Source: Bacteroidota bacterium (GTDB lineage Bacteria > Bacteroidota > Ignavibacteria > Tepidaquicellales > Tepidaquicellaceae). From it: 57,764 nucleotides of DNA. The stretch spans positions 1 through 57,764 of the forward strand of contig JAFDZO010000021.1 of assembly GCA_018266845.1 (NCBI GenBank), read 5' to 3'. Position numbers and translations under genes: made by a program. Under the pieces are notes generated by a model. That model had not been told where the DNA came from, ran no database searches, and was given only the letters and a program-made list of their open reading frames with translations. The first letter of the stretch is position 1. Every line of letters starts with the position of its first letter. Positions 7,678 to 15,479 of the stretch are shown here, piece by piece.

Positions 7678-9575
7678 AATACATTAATCCGTTTCTAAAA
7701 AAAATCAGGAACAGGCATCTGTTCTTTCTTGATATTGTTTTATTTTCGCTGTCTCCTTTCTTAGCGCTGCTATTAAGAGTTGAAGACCCGCGCTACATAA
7801 TTCTGCACATCGGACCTATTCTTAATTATGTAGCAATGGCTCTTGTGATTAAAATTCTCGTCAACTATTTTCTTGACCTTTATAAAAAATTCTGGCATGT
7901 TGCAAGCATAGATGAACTTGCCAAAATAATTTTAGCTTTTGTATTATTCAATCTCTTCCAGAATTCTCTTCTGCAATTATTGAAATATAAAATTGAATTC
8001 TACTGGTCTATCCCGAATTCACTACCGTTAATAGATTCTTTCATTACCTATATTTTCTTTACTGCATCCAGATTCAGCATACGTCTTGCCGAAAGAATAG
8101 AGCAGAGACAAAACTTCACCGGAAGCGGAGAAAAAGTTTTGATTTACGGAGCAGGAAAAGCCGGAGTGAAAATTGTTGAAGAAATGCAAAGGCATCCAAA
8201 TTACGGATTGAATCCCGTTGCTTTTATAGATGACGATAATAAAAAAATCGGCTTAAAGATAAGAGGGCTTAGCGTTATCGGCGGGCAGGATTCTTTCAAG
8301 AAAGCCATCAAAGACTACAAAATTTCGAAAGTAATCATAGCAATGACTTTGCTGCAGGGTGAAGAGGTAAGAAACATCGTAAACACCTGCGCAAAGCTTG
8401 GAGTGAAAACCCGCACTCTTCCGAATACTTTCGAGCTTCTCGATAACAAAGTAAGAGTTGACAGCATACGCGATATTCAAATCGAAGACCTTCTCAAACG
8501 CGACCCGATTCAGACGGATATAAAAGAAGTAAAAAATATGCTGAAGGGCAAGAAGGTGCTTGTAACCGGCGCAGGAGGCTCTATAGGAAGCGAGCTTTGC
8601 AGGCAGATTTTAAACTGCAATCCCTCCGAGCTTTTCATTCTCGGTCATGGAGAGAATTCAATTTTTGAAATTCAAAACGAGCTTACTGCAAGAAAGAAAA
8701 AGAATCTTAATCACGTAATAATAAAAGCGATAATTGCCGATATAAGAAACAAGGCGCGCATTGAACAGGTTTTAAAAGATTATATTCCTGATATTGTTTT
8801 CCATGCTGCAGCGCATAAGCACGTACCGCTAATGGAAATGAATGCCTGTGAAGCTGTTACCAATAATGTTCTCGGAACGAAAAATTTAATTGAAGCCTGC
8901 GGAAAAAATGATATTCAGAACTTTGTAATGATTTCAACCGATAAGGCAGTTAACCCGACGAGCATTATGGGAGCAACAAAAAGAATGGCTGAAATGCTTG
9001 TGCTGAAAGCAGCGAAAGAATACGGCAAAAATTATGTTGTTGTCAGATTTGGAAATGTTCTCGGAAGCCGCGGCAGCGTTGTGCTTACTTTCAAAAAGCA
9101 GATTGCAGAGGGCGGTCCTATTACTATCACTCACCCTGATATTGTAAGATATTTTATGACAATCCCTGAAGCCGTTCAGCTTGTTTTACAGGCGGCGGAA
9201 ATCGGTTCAGGAGCCGAAATTTTTGTGCTTGATATGGGTAAGCCGATTAAGATAATTGACCTCGCTCATGATATGATAAACCTTTCGGGCTACAAGCCGG
9301 GTGAAGAAATAAAAATTGTTACAACGGGACTAAGACCGGGTGAAAAACTATATGAAGAGCTTTTCATCACGGGAGAAGAATACGGAAGAACTGTTCATAA
9401 GAAAATTTTCATCGCATCCAATGCCAGCAGCATGATAATTGATAATATAGAAAATACAGCCGAGACTCTGATTTCTTACACCGATACTCACAACGATGAT
9501 ATAGTTGTAAACTACCTGAAAGAATCTCTGGTAGAATTTCAGCATACAAACGGTCTTACTCTAACTAATCACTAG
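7674..9575 (+). CDS. Membrane nucleotide-sugar 4,6-dehydratase (CapD/WbpM/PglF family)
   Basis: The 633 residues have four N-terminal membrane helices (~10-140), a first Rossmann domain with GAGKAG near residue 156, and a second extended SDR domain with TGAGGSIGSE near 295. The active-site region reads STDKAVNPTSIMGATKRMAE near 418-437. The usual SDR tyrosine is methionine here (S-M-K instead of S-Y-K), as in WbpM/PglF. The family converts UDP-GlcNAc to its 4-keto-6-deoxy form, the substrate for the neighbouring aminotransferases. It starts with GTG and overlaps the transferase gene. Confidence 0.92.
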   Translation: MKYINPFLKKIRNRHLFFLDIVLFSLSPFLALLLRVEDPRYIILHIGPILNYVAMALVIKILVNYFLDLYKKFWHVASIDELAKIILAFVLFNLFQNSLLQLLKYKIEFYWSIPNSLPLIDSFITYIFFTASRFSIRLAERIEQRQNFTGSGEKVLIYGAGKAGVKIVEEMQRHPNYGLNPVAFIDDDNKKIGLKIRGLSVIGGQDSFKKAIKDYKISKVIIAMTLLQGEEVRNIVNTCAKLGVKTRTLPNTFELLDNKVRVDSIRDIQIEDLLKRDPIQTDIKEVKNMLKGKKVLVTGAGGSIGSELCRQILNCNPSELFILGHGENSIFEIQNELTARKKKNLNHVIIKAIIADIRNKARIEQVLKDYIPDIVFHAAAHKHVPLMEMNACEAVTNNVLGTKNLIEACGKNDIQNFVMISTDKAVNPTSIMGATKRMAEMLVLKAAKEYGKNYVVVRFGNVLGSRGSVVLTFKKQIAEGGPITITHPDIVRYFMTIPEAVQLVLQAAEIGSGAEIFVLDMGKPIKIIDLAHDMINLSGYKPGEEIKIVTTGLRPGEKLYEELFITGEEYGRTVHKKIFIASNASSMIIDNIENTAETLISYTDTHNDDIVVNYLKESLVEFQHTNGLTLTNH

Positions 9576-10809
9576 CAGCTTTATCAGAAACGCAGGATTC
9601 AGAAATTATTTACTTGCAGGTTCTTTTACAGCTTCGGTTTTTTTTTGTTCCTTCGACCAGAAATTTACCGGAGTAAGAGCTGCCTTTCCAATCCTGCTTT
9701 GGCTTCTGATTTTCACATCGGGAAATGAACTGATTGCTTTTATAAAAGACTTAAAAGCATCAAAGTTTTTTCTTGCAGTTCTTTTGTTATTCCCCGCGCT
9801 TCACGGCATTACGCTGATTTACTCCTCAAATTTTCCTTACGGTCTTTCCAAATTCTATGGAATTATTTTCAATCTAATTTTAAATATTCTTGCCTTAAGG
9901 TTTATTCTGGTAAATTTCTCCAAAGAACTATTCAAAAAAATTATTGAGGTAATTTTGTTTGCAGGTTTACTGCTTACTGTAGTTTCGGCTATAAGAGGAC
10001 CCTTCGTTTCATTTTATGATGAATATGCTCAAATGAAAATTTTCGGAATAGGAATGTGGAGCCATGTCGGCTTCGGAAGATACATGGGCTTTGCTTTTCT
10101 TATTTCAATAATAAACTTGACGCGGCTAAATTTTTTAAAGGGATTTCATTTAGATAAAATGTTACTTCTTACAAGTTTTGCAGGGCTGATATTAAGCGGC
10201 CTGCGAAGCGCAATATTCACTTCCCTCTTTGCCTCTCTACTTTTTTTAATCTATACAGCAAAGGATAAAAAAGTTTCATTCGGAAAAATATTTTTGTTTA
10301 TTGTTTCGGGCAGCGCAGTTTTAGCTGCTGCAGCGTATATCAATAATTCATTCGGAATTCTGATTGAAAGACTCTCGCAGATAGGAAATATTTTCAATCA
10401 GAGAAACCTCTCTGACGGAGCTATCTCTACACGCATACACATTTACAAACATTCATTCGATTTGTTCATTCAGAATATTTTTACAGGAAGAGGCTTGGGC
10501 GGATATTATGATGAAAAATTATTTGAGTACACCAGAGGATTAAAGTACCCTCACAATATTTTTATCGAGTACGGCATAGAATTAGGCGCTGCCGGACTTG
10601 CATTCATCTTAGCTATTATTTTTTTGATTTTCAAATCCGTAGCAAAAGTAAATACAGCGCTTGTGTTCGTTTTTATTTACTTTGTTCTTCTCTCAATGTT
10701 CTCTTACTCCATCCCCTTTCAAACGGGAATGTTTTGTTTCATTGCGTTTATCGGATTAGGTAAAACTGTAACTGAAAAACTTAAAGCTGATTACCGGTCT
10801 CCCGCGTAA
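9568..10809 (+). CDS. O-antigen ligase/polymerase-like polytopic membrane protein, start unclear
   Basis: From the first conventional start (TTG at 9784) the product has 341 residues and many membrane helices. A large periplasmic loop near its C-terminal half ends in GRGLGGYYDE...YPHNIFIEYGIELG, and 'HN.fle...e.G' is characteristic of Wzy/WaaL-type proteins. The frame upstream to 9565 also encodes hydrophobic family-like sequence (VRAAFPILLWLLIFTSG), so the true N-terminus is earlier. No ATG, GTG or TTG exists there; ATC at 9568, overlapping the dehydratase stop, or ATC at 9583 are candidates. The role is polymerisation or ligation of lipid-linked glycan. Confidence 0.75.
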   Translation: MTSSFIRNAGFRNYLLAGSFTASVFFCSFDQKFTGVRAAFPILLWLLIFTSGNELIAFIKDLKASKFFLAVLLLFPALHGITLIYSSNFPYGLSKFYGIIFNLILNILALRFILVNFSKELFKKIIEVILFAGLLLTVVSAIRGPFVSFYDEYAQMKIFGIGMWSHVGFGRYMGFAFLISIINLTRLNFLKGFHLDKMLLLTSFAGLILSGLRSAIFTSLFASLLFLIYTAKDKKVSFGKIFLFIVSGSAVLAAAAYINNSFGILIERLSQIGNIFNQRNLSDGAISTRIHIYKHSFDLFIQNIFTGRGLGGYYDEKLFEYTRGLKYPHNIFIEYGIELGAAGLAFILAIIFLIFKSVAKVNTALVFVFIYFVLLSMFSYSIPFQTGMFCFIAFIGLGKTVTEKLKADYRSPA

Positions 10810-11021
10810 GAGACTGTGCGAAAAATTCTTACACCTCATTGCGAAACCCCTGTTTCGCAAGGAAAATTGTTTTATGAAACTCCGTTTTATTGTGAAACAG
10901 AATTTTGCATTTACTTTCCATACCAAATAATCCGCTGCAACGAACTATTAAAGACATAGAATCAATAACCTTACCACACGATAAAAATTTTTATTGGAAA
11001 ATGATTGATTGAAAAGCACAG
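10810..11021. other. Intergenic sequence with a perfect hairpin repeat
   Basis: TTGCGAAAC (10839-10847) and GTTTCGCAA (10852-10860) form a 9-bp perfect stem with a 4-nt loop after the last glycan gene. A related sequence occurs near 30711-30724 (TTGCGAAAC...TCGCAA), so this is a dispersed repeat family rather than a simple terminator; no T tract follows. The rest, to 11021, shows no coding or structural signal. Confidence 0.6.
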
Positions 11022-11384
11022 GTAAAGACGCAATGTATTACGTCTCTACAAACCATCCGACGCTGCAGCAGAACTTCACCCATTCGCGTGGAATGAAAAA
11101 AGTTACAGTAGAAATACTAAGTTATATGCGTGGAGTAGAGACGCAATACATTGCGTCTCTACAAACCATCCGACGCTGCAACGGAACTTCACCCATTCGC
11201 GTGGAATGAAAAAGTTACAGTAGAAATACTAAGTTATATGCGTGGAGTAGAGACGCAATACATTGCGTCTCTACAGAAACACGATGCTGCAGCAGAACTT
11301 CACCATTCGCTTGTAATGAAAAAAGTTACAGTAGAAATACTAAGTATATGCATGAAGTGGAGACGCAATACATTGCGTCTCTAC
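11022..11384. repeat. Tandem repeat, about 112-bp unit, each with a 28-bp palindrome
   Basis: Palindromes at 11022-11049, 11135-11162, 11247-11274 and 11357-11384 share the arms GTAGAGACGCAAT and ATTGCGTCTCTAC around a 2-nt centre; the first and last copies carry changes. The ~84 bp between them are also conserved (CGCTGCAGCAGAACTTCACC, then GTTACAGTAGAAATACTAAG). The periods are 113, 112 and 110 bp. Open frames across this array are repeat-derived and I do not regard them as genes. Confidence 0.93.
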
Positions 11385-11626
11385 AAACACACTAAACACC
11401 GCGAATACTTTTTTGAATACCTCAGATTTTGTATCCTCCTCTCCCACAAAGTCCAGGATTTAATATATTTACAATTGAAAAATGAATTTTTTTGTGTAAT
11501 TAACAAGAAAATCCTGCTTTCCTTGCCCGGCTTTGGAGGGAAGCACAGGCTCAGTTTATTGTAGTTCTGTTACTTGGTCGTAATTCGATTCAAACTCCTT
11601 ATTTATACTAAGTCTAAATAAAGCTA
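11385..11626. other. Intergenic sequence without recognised gene
   Basis: AT-rich sequence between the tandem repeat and the promoter region of the ABM gene. An inverted pair of CCT/AGG tracts is present, but I see no coding frame with family-like sequence, RNA gene or mobile element. Confidence 0.5.
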
Positions 11627-11657
11627 TTGCAATAAAAATGTATTATTAATAAATTTG
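11627..11657 (+). promoter_or_regulatory. Possible Bacteroidota-type promoter (TTG / TAnnTTTG)
   Basis: TTG at 11627-11629 and TAAATTTG at 11650-11657, spaced 20 bp apart, fit the -33/-7 pattern known for Bacteroidota primary sigma factors. It lies ~95 bp before the ABM-protein start at 11751. Whether this organism uses that consensus is not established here. Confidence 0.35.
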
Positions 11658-11750
11658 CATTATCAAAATTAAACATCACATTCTAAATAAATGCAGGAGC
11701 TAATTAAAGATATTAAACCCGCAGATACAGATATAAACGGCGGAAATAAT

Positions 11751-12077
11751 ATGAACAAAAAATTTGTTGCTATAAATTACATTACATGTAAAGACGAATA
11801 TAAGAAAAGATTTGAGCAGCTTTTCGCCTCAAGGGCAAAAGCAATTGACAGAATGCCCGGCTTTCATGATATGCAGGTACTTAAACCGACAGACGGAAAT
11901 GTTTACCTGATTGTAAGCCAATGGGATAGTCCCGACGCATTTAGGAACTGGACTAAATCTCCCGAGTTTATTGAAGGGCATAAAAGAGGTTTTGAAGATA
12001 TTAAGAAATATAAAGAGGAGGGCAAAGAACCTCCGATGAGTTCAGATTTTAAAACTTATCAAGTTATCGCGCAATAA
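11751..12077 (+). CDS. ABM-domain protein, heme-degrading monooxygenase-like (IsdG/HmoA type)
   Basis: The 108-residue product fits the small dimeric alpha/beta-barrel ABM family: an N-terminal strand (FVAINYITC), helix (YKKRFEQLFASR), RMPGFHDMQVLKP, then YLIVSQWDSPDAFRNWTKSPEFIEGHKR. The MPGF..M.VL.P and W.S..AF..W..S..F...H pattern matches IsdG/HmoA-like proteins, whose C-terminal histidine binds heme. I chose the second ATG because GGCGGA precedes it and the domain begins there; the ATG at 11691 adds 20 unconserved residues and has no ribosome site. Heme degradation is a family-level inference. Confidence 0.75.
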   Translation: MNKKFVAINYITCKDEYKKRFEQLFASRAKAIDRMPGFHDMQVLKPTDGNVYLIVSQWDSPDAFRNWTKSPEFIEGHKRGFEDIKKYKEEGKEPPMSSDFKTYQVIAQ

Positions 12078-12091
12078 AATTCATCTACAAC

Positions 12092-12217
12092 ATGGGAAAG
12101 CAGAAATTATTTCTTTGGATTAAGAGATTAGGCATATTGGGTTTTATATTTTTTCTTATAAAAGGTCTGCTATGGTTGATGGTTCCTGCAATAATAGCTT
12201 TTTACTCTTCAAAGTAA
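12092..12217 (+). CDS. 41-residue single-pass membrane peptide
   Basis: A short ORF 14 bp after the ABM gene encodes a basic N-terminus (MGKQKLFLWIKRLG), one long hydrophobic segment interrupted by a lysine (FIFFLIKGLLWLMVPAIIAF) and a polar end (YSSK). Small proteins with a similar basic-hydrophobic FFLIKGLLWL core occur in Bacteroidota; I recall them only as uncharacterised. Its position suggests co-transcription with the ABM protein. Too short to exclude chance, but the clear membrane topology supports it. Confidence 0.5.
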   Translation: MGKQKLFLWIKRLGILGFIFFLIKGLLWLMVPAIIAFYSSK

Positions 12218-12302
12218 TAAATATCAAACCATGCGCAGCTCAAAAGTAGAGCCGCATACGAATATTTTGCGAGTGTATTAATTTAAAAGAAAAGTATTAC
12301 AG

Positions 12303-12812
12303 TTACCATTCGCCCGCATAAGAAAGACTCTCCCCTTCCGATGCTTTTAAAAATTCATACTTCAACTTAGTTATCTGCCGGATGTGCAAGTAATCATGCG
12401 CGAGCCAGTTTACAAAGAACATTTTCGCGCTTACTGCTCCAAGCTTAGAGTGTATGTGAATATTTTCCCACTTGGGATTTTTAAGCTCCCTCAACATCTT
12501 GAGTGAATGAGAGCGCTCTTCTAAAAAATCATTCAGCTTATCGTTGTAATTTTGTGAAGCGTAGTTTCGCGAGCTTACCCAACCCTGCGGGTCAATGGGA
12601 GAAAGGCTTACTTCGGGGTTTTCAAGCACGCTGAATACCCGCGCGCGGAAATCCTCGCGCTCCTCATCATAAAGATGGCAGAGAATTTCGAGGAGGTTCC
12701 ATTTTCCTTCACTCATGCGCCGGAGATAAATTTCAGGCGGGAGGTTTTCGAGAAGGGATTTGAAAACAGATTTGTTTCTTTCAAGCTCATCTATGATGTA
12801 AGAAGTATCCAT
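12303..12812 (-). CDS. DinB/YfiT-like putative metal-dependent protein
   Basis: The 169-residue four-helix-bundle protein begins with the DinB_2 pattern (IIDELERNKSVFKSLLENLPPE...GKWNLLEILCHLYDEEREDFRARV) and ends with NWLAHDYLHIRQITKLKYE. H47-like (ILCHLYDEE) and the paired histidines of LAHDYLH are the three metal-binding positions of the superfamily. Members include thiol S-transferases using bacillithiol, mycothiol or similar, and proteins of unknown function. It stands alone between two noncoding stretches; substrate unknown. Confidence 0.85.
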   Translation of the reverse strand: MDTSYIIDELERNKSVFKSLLENLPPEIYLRRMSEGKWNLLEILCHLYDEEREDFRARVFSVLENPEVSLSPIDPQGWVSSRNYASQNYNDKLNDFLEERSHSLKMLRELKNPKWENIHIHSKLGAVSAKMFFVNWLAHDYLHIRQITKLKYEFLKASEGESLSYAGEW

Positions 12813-12893
12813 GAAGTATAAATATATATTTTTTCAATAATAGCGAGGGATTTCCCGGAACTCCACACTCTGTTTTATCAATAATTTATCGCA

Positions 12894-12926
12894 AAACTTA
12901 CGAGGGGGCGTAAGTTTCACTATATG
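12894..12926. repeat. Short hairpin repeat (copy 1; copy 2 at 57660-57690)
   Basis: AAACTTACG and CGTAAGTTT pair perfectly around the loop AGGGGG, followed by a conserved TATATG tail. The second copy, at the right end of the window, keeps the loop (AGGGGA), the tail and the pairing, with a G-U wobble in the stem. Confidence 0.65.
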
Positions 12927-13050
12927 AAAATACAGTATTTATGATGAAAAAAAATCCGTCCAAAGGTTTTGCTTAGACAGATACCCCTGCTCTTACGCGT
13001 ATTACTTTGCGAATATTCACCTGCCTTAGCTCAAAGATATACCCGTCTAT

Positions 13051-13671
13051 TTAATATCGCACCAACTTATTGAATTTTTTCAAGAAGCTCTTATGGGTCG
13101 TATAGTGAATTGTATTAAATTTTAATTTTTGAGCGGAAACAATATATGCCTTGATGTCATCAATAAAAACCGAGCTTTCGGGCGTAATATTGTACTTTTG
13201 CATCATATCAACAAAAATTTTCTTTTCCGGTTTTGCTGACTTCATTTTGTAGGAAAGCACCTTATTTTTAATCAGATTAACGGACGGGAAATTCTTTAAA
13301 ATAAAATTAAAATGGGAGGGGTCTGTATTGGAAAGTAAAAAAATTTTATGCTTCTTTTTTTCAATTAAATTTTCGAGCAGTCTTATCATAGGCTTATTCT
13401 CCCAGAAAACATCGCTGTAGAGATAGATAAAATCCGAATAACTCGTTTTAATGTCAAATTTTTTCTTGACTGCCCTAAAGAACTCGCGGCTTGTAATCCT
13501 GCCCGTATTTATTTTTACATCAAGCTTTTTATTACTAATAAATTTTTTCAGTTTATTAGCATTCAGCCCCTTTTCAAGGTTTGCTAAGCCGTCATAAAAA
13601 TATGAATGGTCAAAAAAAATTAAAGTATTTCCGAGGTCGAAAATAATATTTTTTATCTTTGGCTGCTCCAA
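13051..13671 (-). CDS. HAD-superfamily hydrolase (YihX-like subgroup)
   Basis: The 206 residues contain HAD motif I as IIFDLGNTLIFF with nucleophile D12, motif II in KIFLLSNTDPSH, a lysine in YKMKSAKPEKKIF and motif IV in SVFIDD. The second motif-I acid (position +2) is glycine, as in FDLGNV/FDLGGV proteins such as YihX, so it may be a sugar-phosphatase-like member or less active than classical phosphatases. A helical cap lies between residues ~20 and 95. It lies upstream of nothing on its strand and follows gpmA in the same direction by 42 bp. Substrate unknown. Confidence 0.85.
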   Translation of the reverse strand: MEQPKIKNIIFDLGNTLIFFDHSYFYDGLANLEKGLNANKLKKFISNKKLDVKINTGRITSREFFRAVKKKFDIKTSYSDFIYLYSDVFWENKPMIRLLENLIEKKKHKIFLLSNTDPSHFNFILKNFPSVNLIKNKVLSYKMKSAKPEKKIFVDMMQKYNITPESSVFIDDIKAYIVSAQKLKFNTIHYTTHKSFLKKFNKLVRY

Positions 13672-13713
13672 AGAGAAATATTTGATTTGAGTAGAATTCT
13701 TATTTTAACTCCG

Positions 13714-14319
13714 TTACAGGTAAATCACCTCGAGAACATTTAAGTTTTTATCCAAAGTATATAGCCGGGGTGTTCCTGTCGGAATTTCAAATTCAAGAAT
13801 TTGGGCAGGTGTCATCTTTTCGAGATACATAATCAATGCTCTCAAACTGTTGCCATGAGCAACAATAAGAATATTTTGTCCATCTCTGAGCAGCGGTTCA
13901 ATCTTATCGTGGTAATAAGGCAGCACTCTGTCAGCCGTATCCTTTAAAGACTCTCCATTTGGCGGAGGAATATCATAGCTTCGTCTCCAGATTTTTACCT
14001 GATCTTCTCCGAACTTTGCGCGGCATTCGTCTTTATTCATGCCCTGCAAGTCTCCATACATTCTCTCGTTCAGCGCCTGATCCTTTACTATAGGAGTTAC
14101 AAGTTTCTTATTTTCTTCAAGAATAATTGAAAGTGTTCTTTGTGCGCGTGTCAGGGCAGAAGTAAAAGCAATATCAAACTCAAAGTTAGCCAGTTTCCTG
14201 CCGGATTCCTTAGCTTCATCTTCTCCCTTCGTGGATAGGTCAATATCTATCCATCCGGTAAATTTATTTTCAAGATTCCATAATGACTGTCCATGCCGGA
14301 CTAGAACTAAATTAGGCAT
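13714..14319 (-). CDS. gpmA: 2,3-bisphosphoglycerate-dependent phosphoglycerate mutase
   Basis: The 201 residues show the dPGM signature: LVRHGQSLWN with catalytic H9, FTGWIDIDLSTKG, SALTRAQRT, proton donor E85 in LNERMYGDLQGMNK and H155 in VAHGNSLRAL. It interconverts 3- and 2-phosphoglycerate in glycolysis and gluconeogenesis. It is shorter than the 230-250 residues of enterobacterial GpmA, lacking part of the C-terminal extension, but the FGEDQVKIWRRSYDIPPP block distinguishes it from general histidine phosphatases. Confidence 0.93.
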   Translation of the reverse strand: MPNLVLVRHGQSLWNLENKFTGWIDIDLSTKGEDEAKESGRKLANFEFDIAFTSALTRAQRTLSIILEENKKLVTPIVKDQALNERMYGDLQGMNKDECRAKFGEDQVKIWRRSYDIPPPNGESLKDTADRVLPYYHDKIEPLLRDGQNILIVAHGNSLRALIMYLEKMTPAQILEFEIPTGTPRLYTLDKNLNVLEVIYL

Positions 14320-14341
14320 AATTTTTTTTTAAAATTCTCTT

Positions 14342-14893
14342 TTAGTTTTTCCATTTAATCGAGCATCCCATAGAAGGAATCTGCTCAATGGATGAAATAC
14401 TCTTTCCCTCTAATATCATTTCAGTTACCATCTCCAAATCATTTTGTGTTACATTAGATTCGTCCTTCCAGTTATTGTCAAATCTTCCTCTGTATTTCAA
14501 AATTCTGTTCACATCGTAAAGGTATATATCAGGAGTGCAGACAGCTCCGTAAGCCTGAGCCGTCTCTTGAGTTTCATCAATAAGATAAGGGAAATTCATT
14601 TTATATTCTTCGTAAAACTTTTTCATGTTTTCAAAAGAATCCTGAGGATAAGTAGAAACATCATTAGGATTGATACCGATCAGCTGAACTCCTTTTGATG
14701 AATAATTTTCCTGAAACCTGGCAAATCTTTTCACCACAGCTTTCACATACGGACAATGATTGCACATAAAAATAATGACCAGAATCTCCCTATCCTTAAA
14801 ATCCTCCGTAGAATAAAAATGTTCGTCAGTTCCTTTTAAATTAAAATTTATTAAAGGAGTGCTTAGGTTATTTTGAGTACTTTGAAGGAGCAA
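14342..14893 (-). CDS. Thioredoxin-fold redoxin/AhpC-TSA-like protein
   Basis: The 183-residue protein has a redoxin domain: PLINFNLKGTDEHFYSTEDFKDREILVIIF followed by MCNHCPYVKAV, giving a C44-N-H-C47 active site. Strand and helix blocks GVQLIGINPND and FPYLIDETQETAQAYGAVCTPDIYLYD include the cis-proline (TP). It has no signal peptide, so it probably acts in the cytoplasm as a thiol-disulfide oxidoreductase or peroxiredoxin-like protein. It lies 22 bp before gpmA on the same strand. Partner unknown. Confidence 0.85.
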   Translation of the reverse strand: MLLQSTQNNLSTPLINFNLKGTDEHFYSTEDFKDREILVIIFMCNHCPYVKAVVKRFARFQENYSSKGVQLIGINPNDVSTYPQDSFENMKKFYEEYKMNFPYLIDETQETAQAYGAVCTPDIYLYDVNRILKYRGRFDNNWKDESNVTQNDLEMVTEMILEGKSISSIEQIPSMGCSIKWKN

Positions 14894-14910
14894 CTTGCGG
14901 GGATTAAAAT

Positions 14911-15408
14911 TTAAAAATCTTCCTCTTCATCGTCATCCATTTCAGGATGAAAATCCTCATATATAAAACTTATATGGGAATTTTTATTTTTTTTATCTTC
15001 TTCAACTGCCTCTTTAAAAATTTCTTCCGTTACAAATCTGTACTTTTCGCTTACCGGATAATCATTATGAAAATGCACAATTATATTGTGCTCATCAAGG
15101 AGCAGCATTATTCTTTTATACTCTTCCTGAATCTTATCTTTCTTTAGTTCAGAAAGTTTTTTGAATTTTGGGGAACCGATTTTCTTATGAACAGTTACAA
15201 CTTTTGAATTCGAGTGCTCCTTTTCAAATTTCATCACCTCGTTCATAAACTCAGGATTGTCCTCTTCATCTTCAATAGATTCTATGAAGTCATCTTCAAC
15301 AACTTCATCTTCATCCATAATAGAATCTTCTGTGAACCCCAATTCCTCTTTCAGGGAATCCTTTTCTTTTTTTCCGTTATTTTTATCTTTAGATTTTCGT
15401 TCTGACAT
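14911..15408 (-). CDS. Highly acidic hypothetical protein
   Basis: The 165 residues start with a lysine-rich stretch (MSERKSKDKNNGKKEKD), then two acidic low-complexity regions (about residues 27-53 and the end, MDDDEEEDF). In between (residues ~78-150) is a compact alpha/beta section: FKKLSELKKDKIQEEYKRIMLLLDEHNIIVHFHNDYPVSEKYRFVTEEIF, then ISFIYEDFHPE. I do not recognise the domain; the 'VHFHNDYP..EKYRF..EE.F' pattern looks conserved-like. It starts the minus-strand run redoxin-gpmA-HAD. Function unknown. Confidence 0.75.
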   Translation of the reverse strand: MSERKSKDKNNGKKEKDSLKEELGFTEDSIMDEDEVVEDDFIESIEDEEDNPEFMNEVMKFEKEHSNSKVVTVHKKIGSPKFKKLSELKKDKIQEEYKRIMLLLDEHNIIVHFHNDYPVSEKYRFVTEEIFKEAVEEDKKNKNSHISFIYEDFHPEMDDDEEEDF

Positions 15409-15479
15409 TTGATAAATACATTAGCTTATTATGCAATTAATAAGTTTATAAATATTTTTTCAAGTCAAGTTTTTATTAA

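Noticed and set aside
11022-11384. CRISPR array
   Set aside because: The spacing is about 112 bp, and the sequences between the palindromes are themselves conserved rather than unique. No cas genes are present.
11009-11564. Two open frames (66 and 137 residues) across the tandem repeat
   Set aside because: They translate the palindromic repeats themselves, share identical peptide blocks from repeated DNA and lack ribosome sites.
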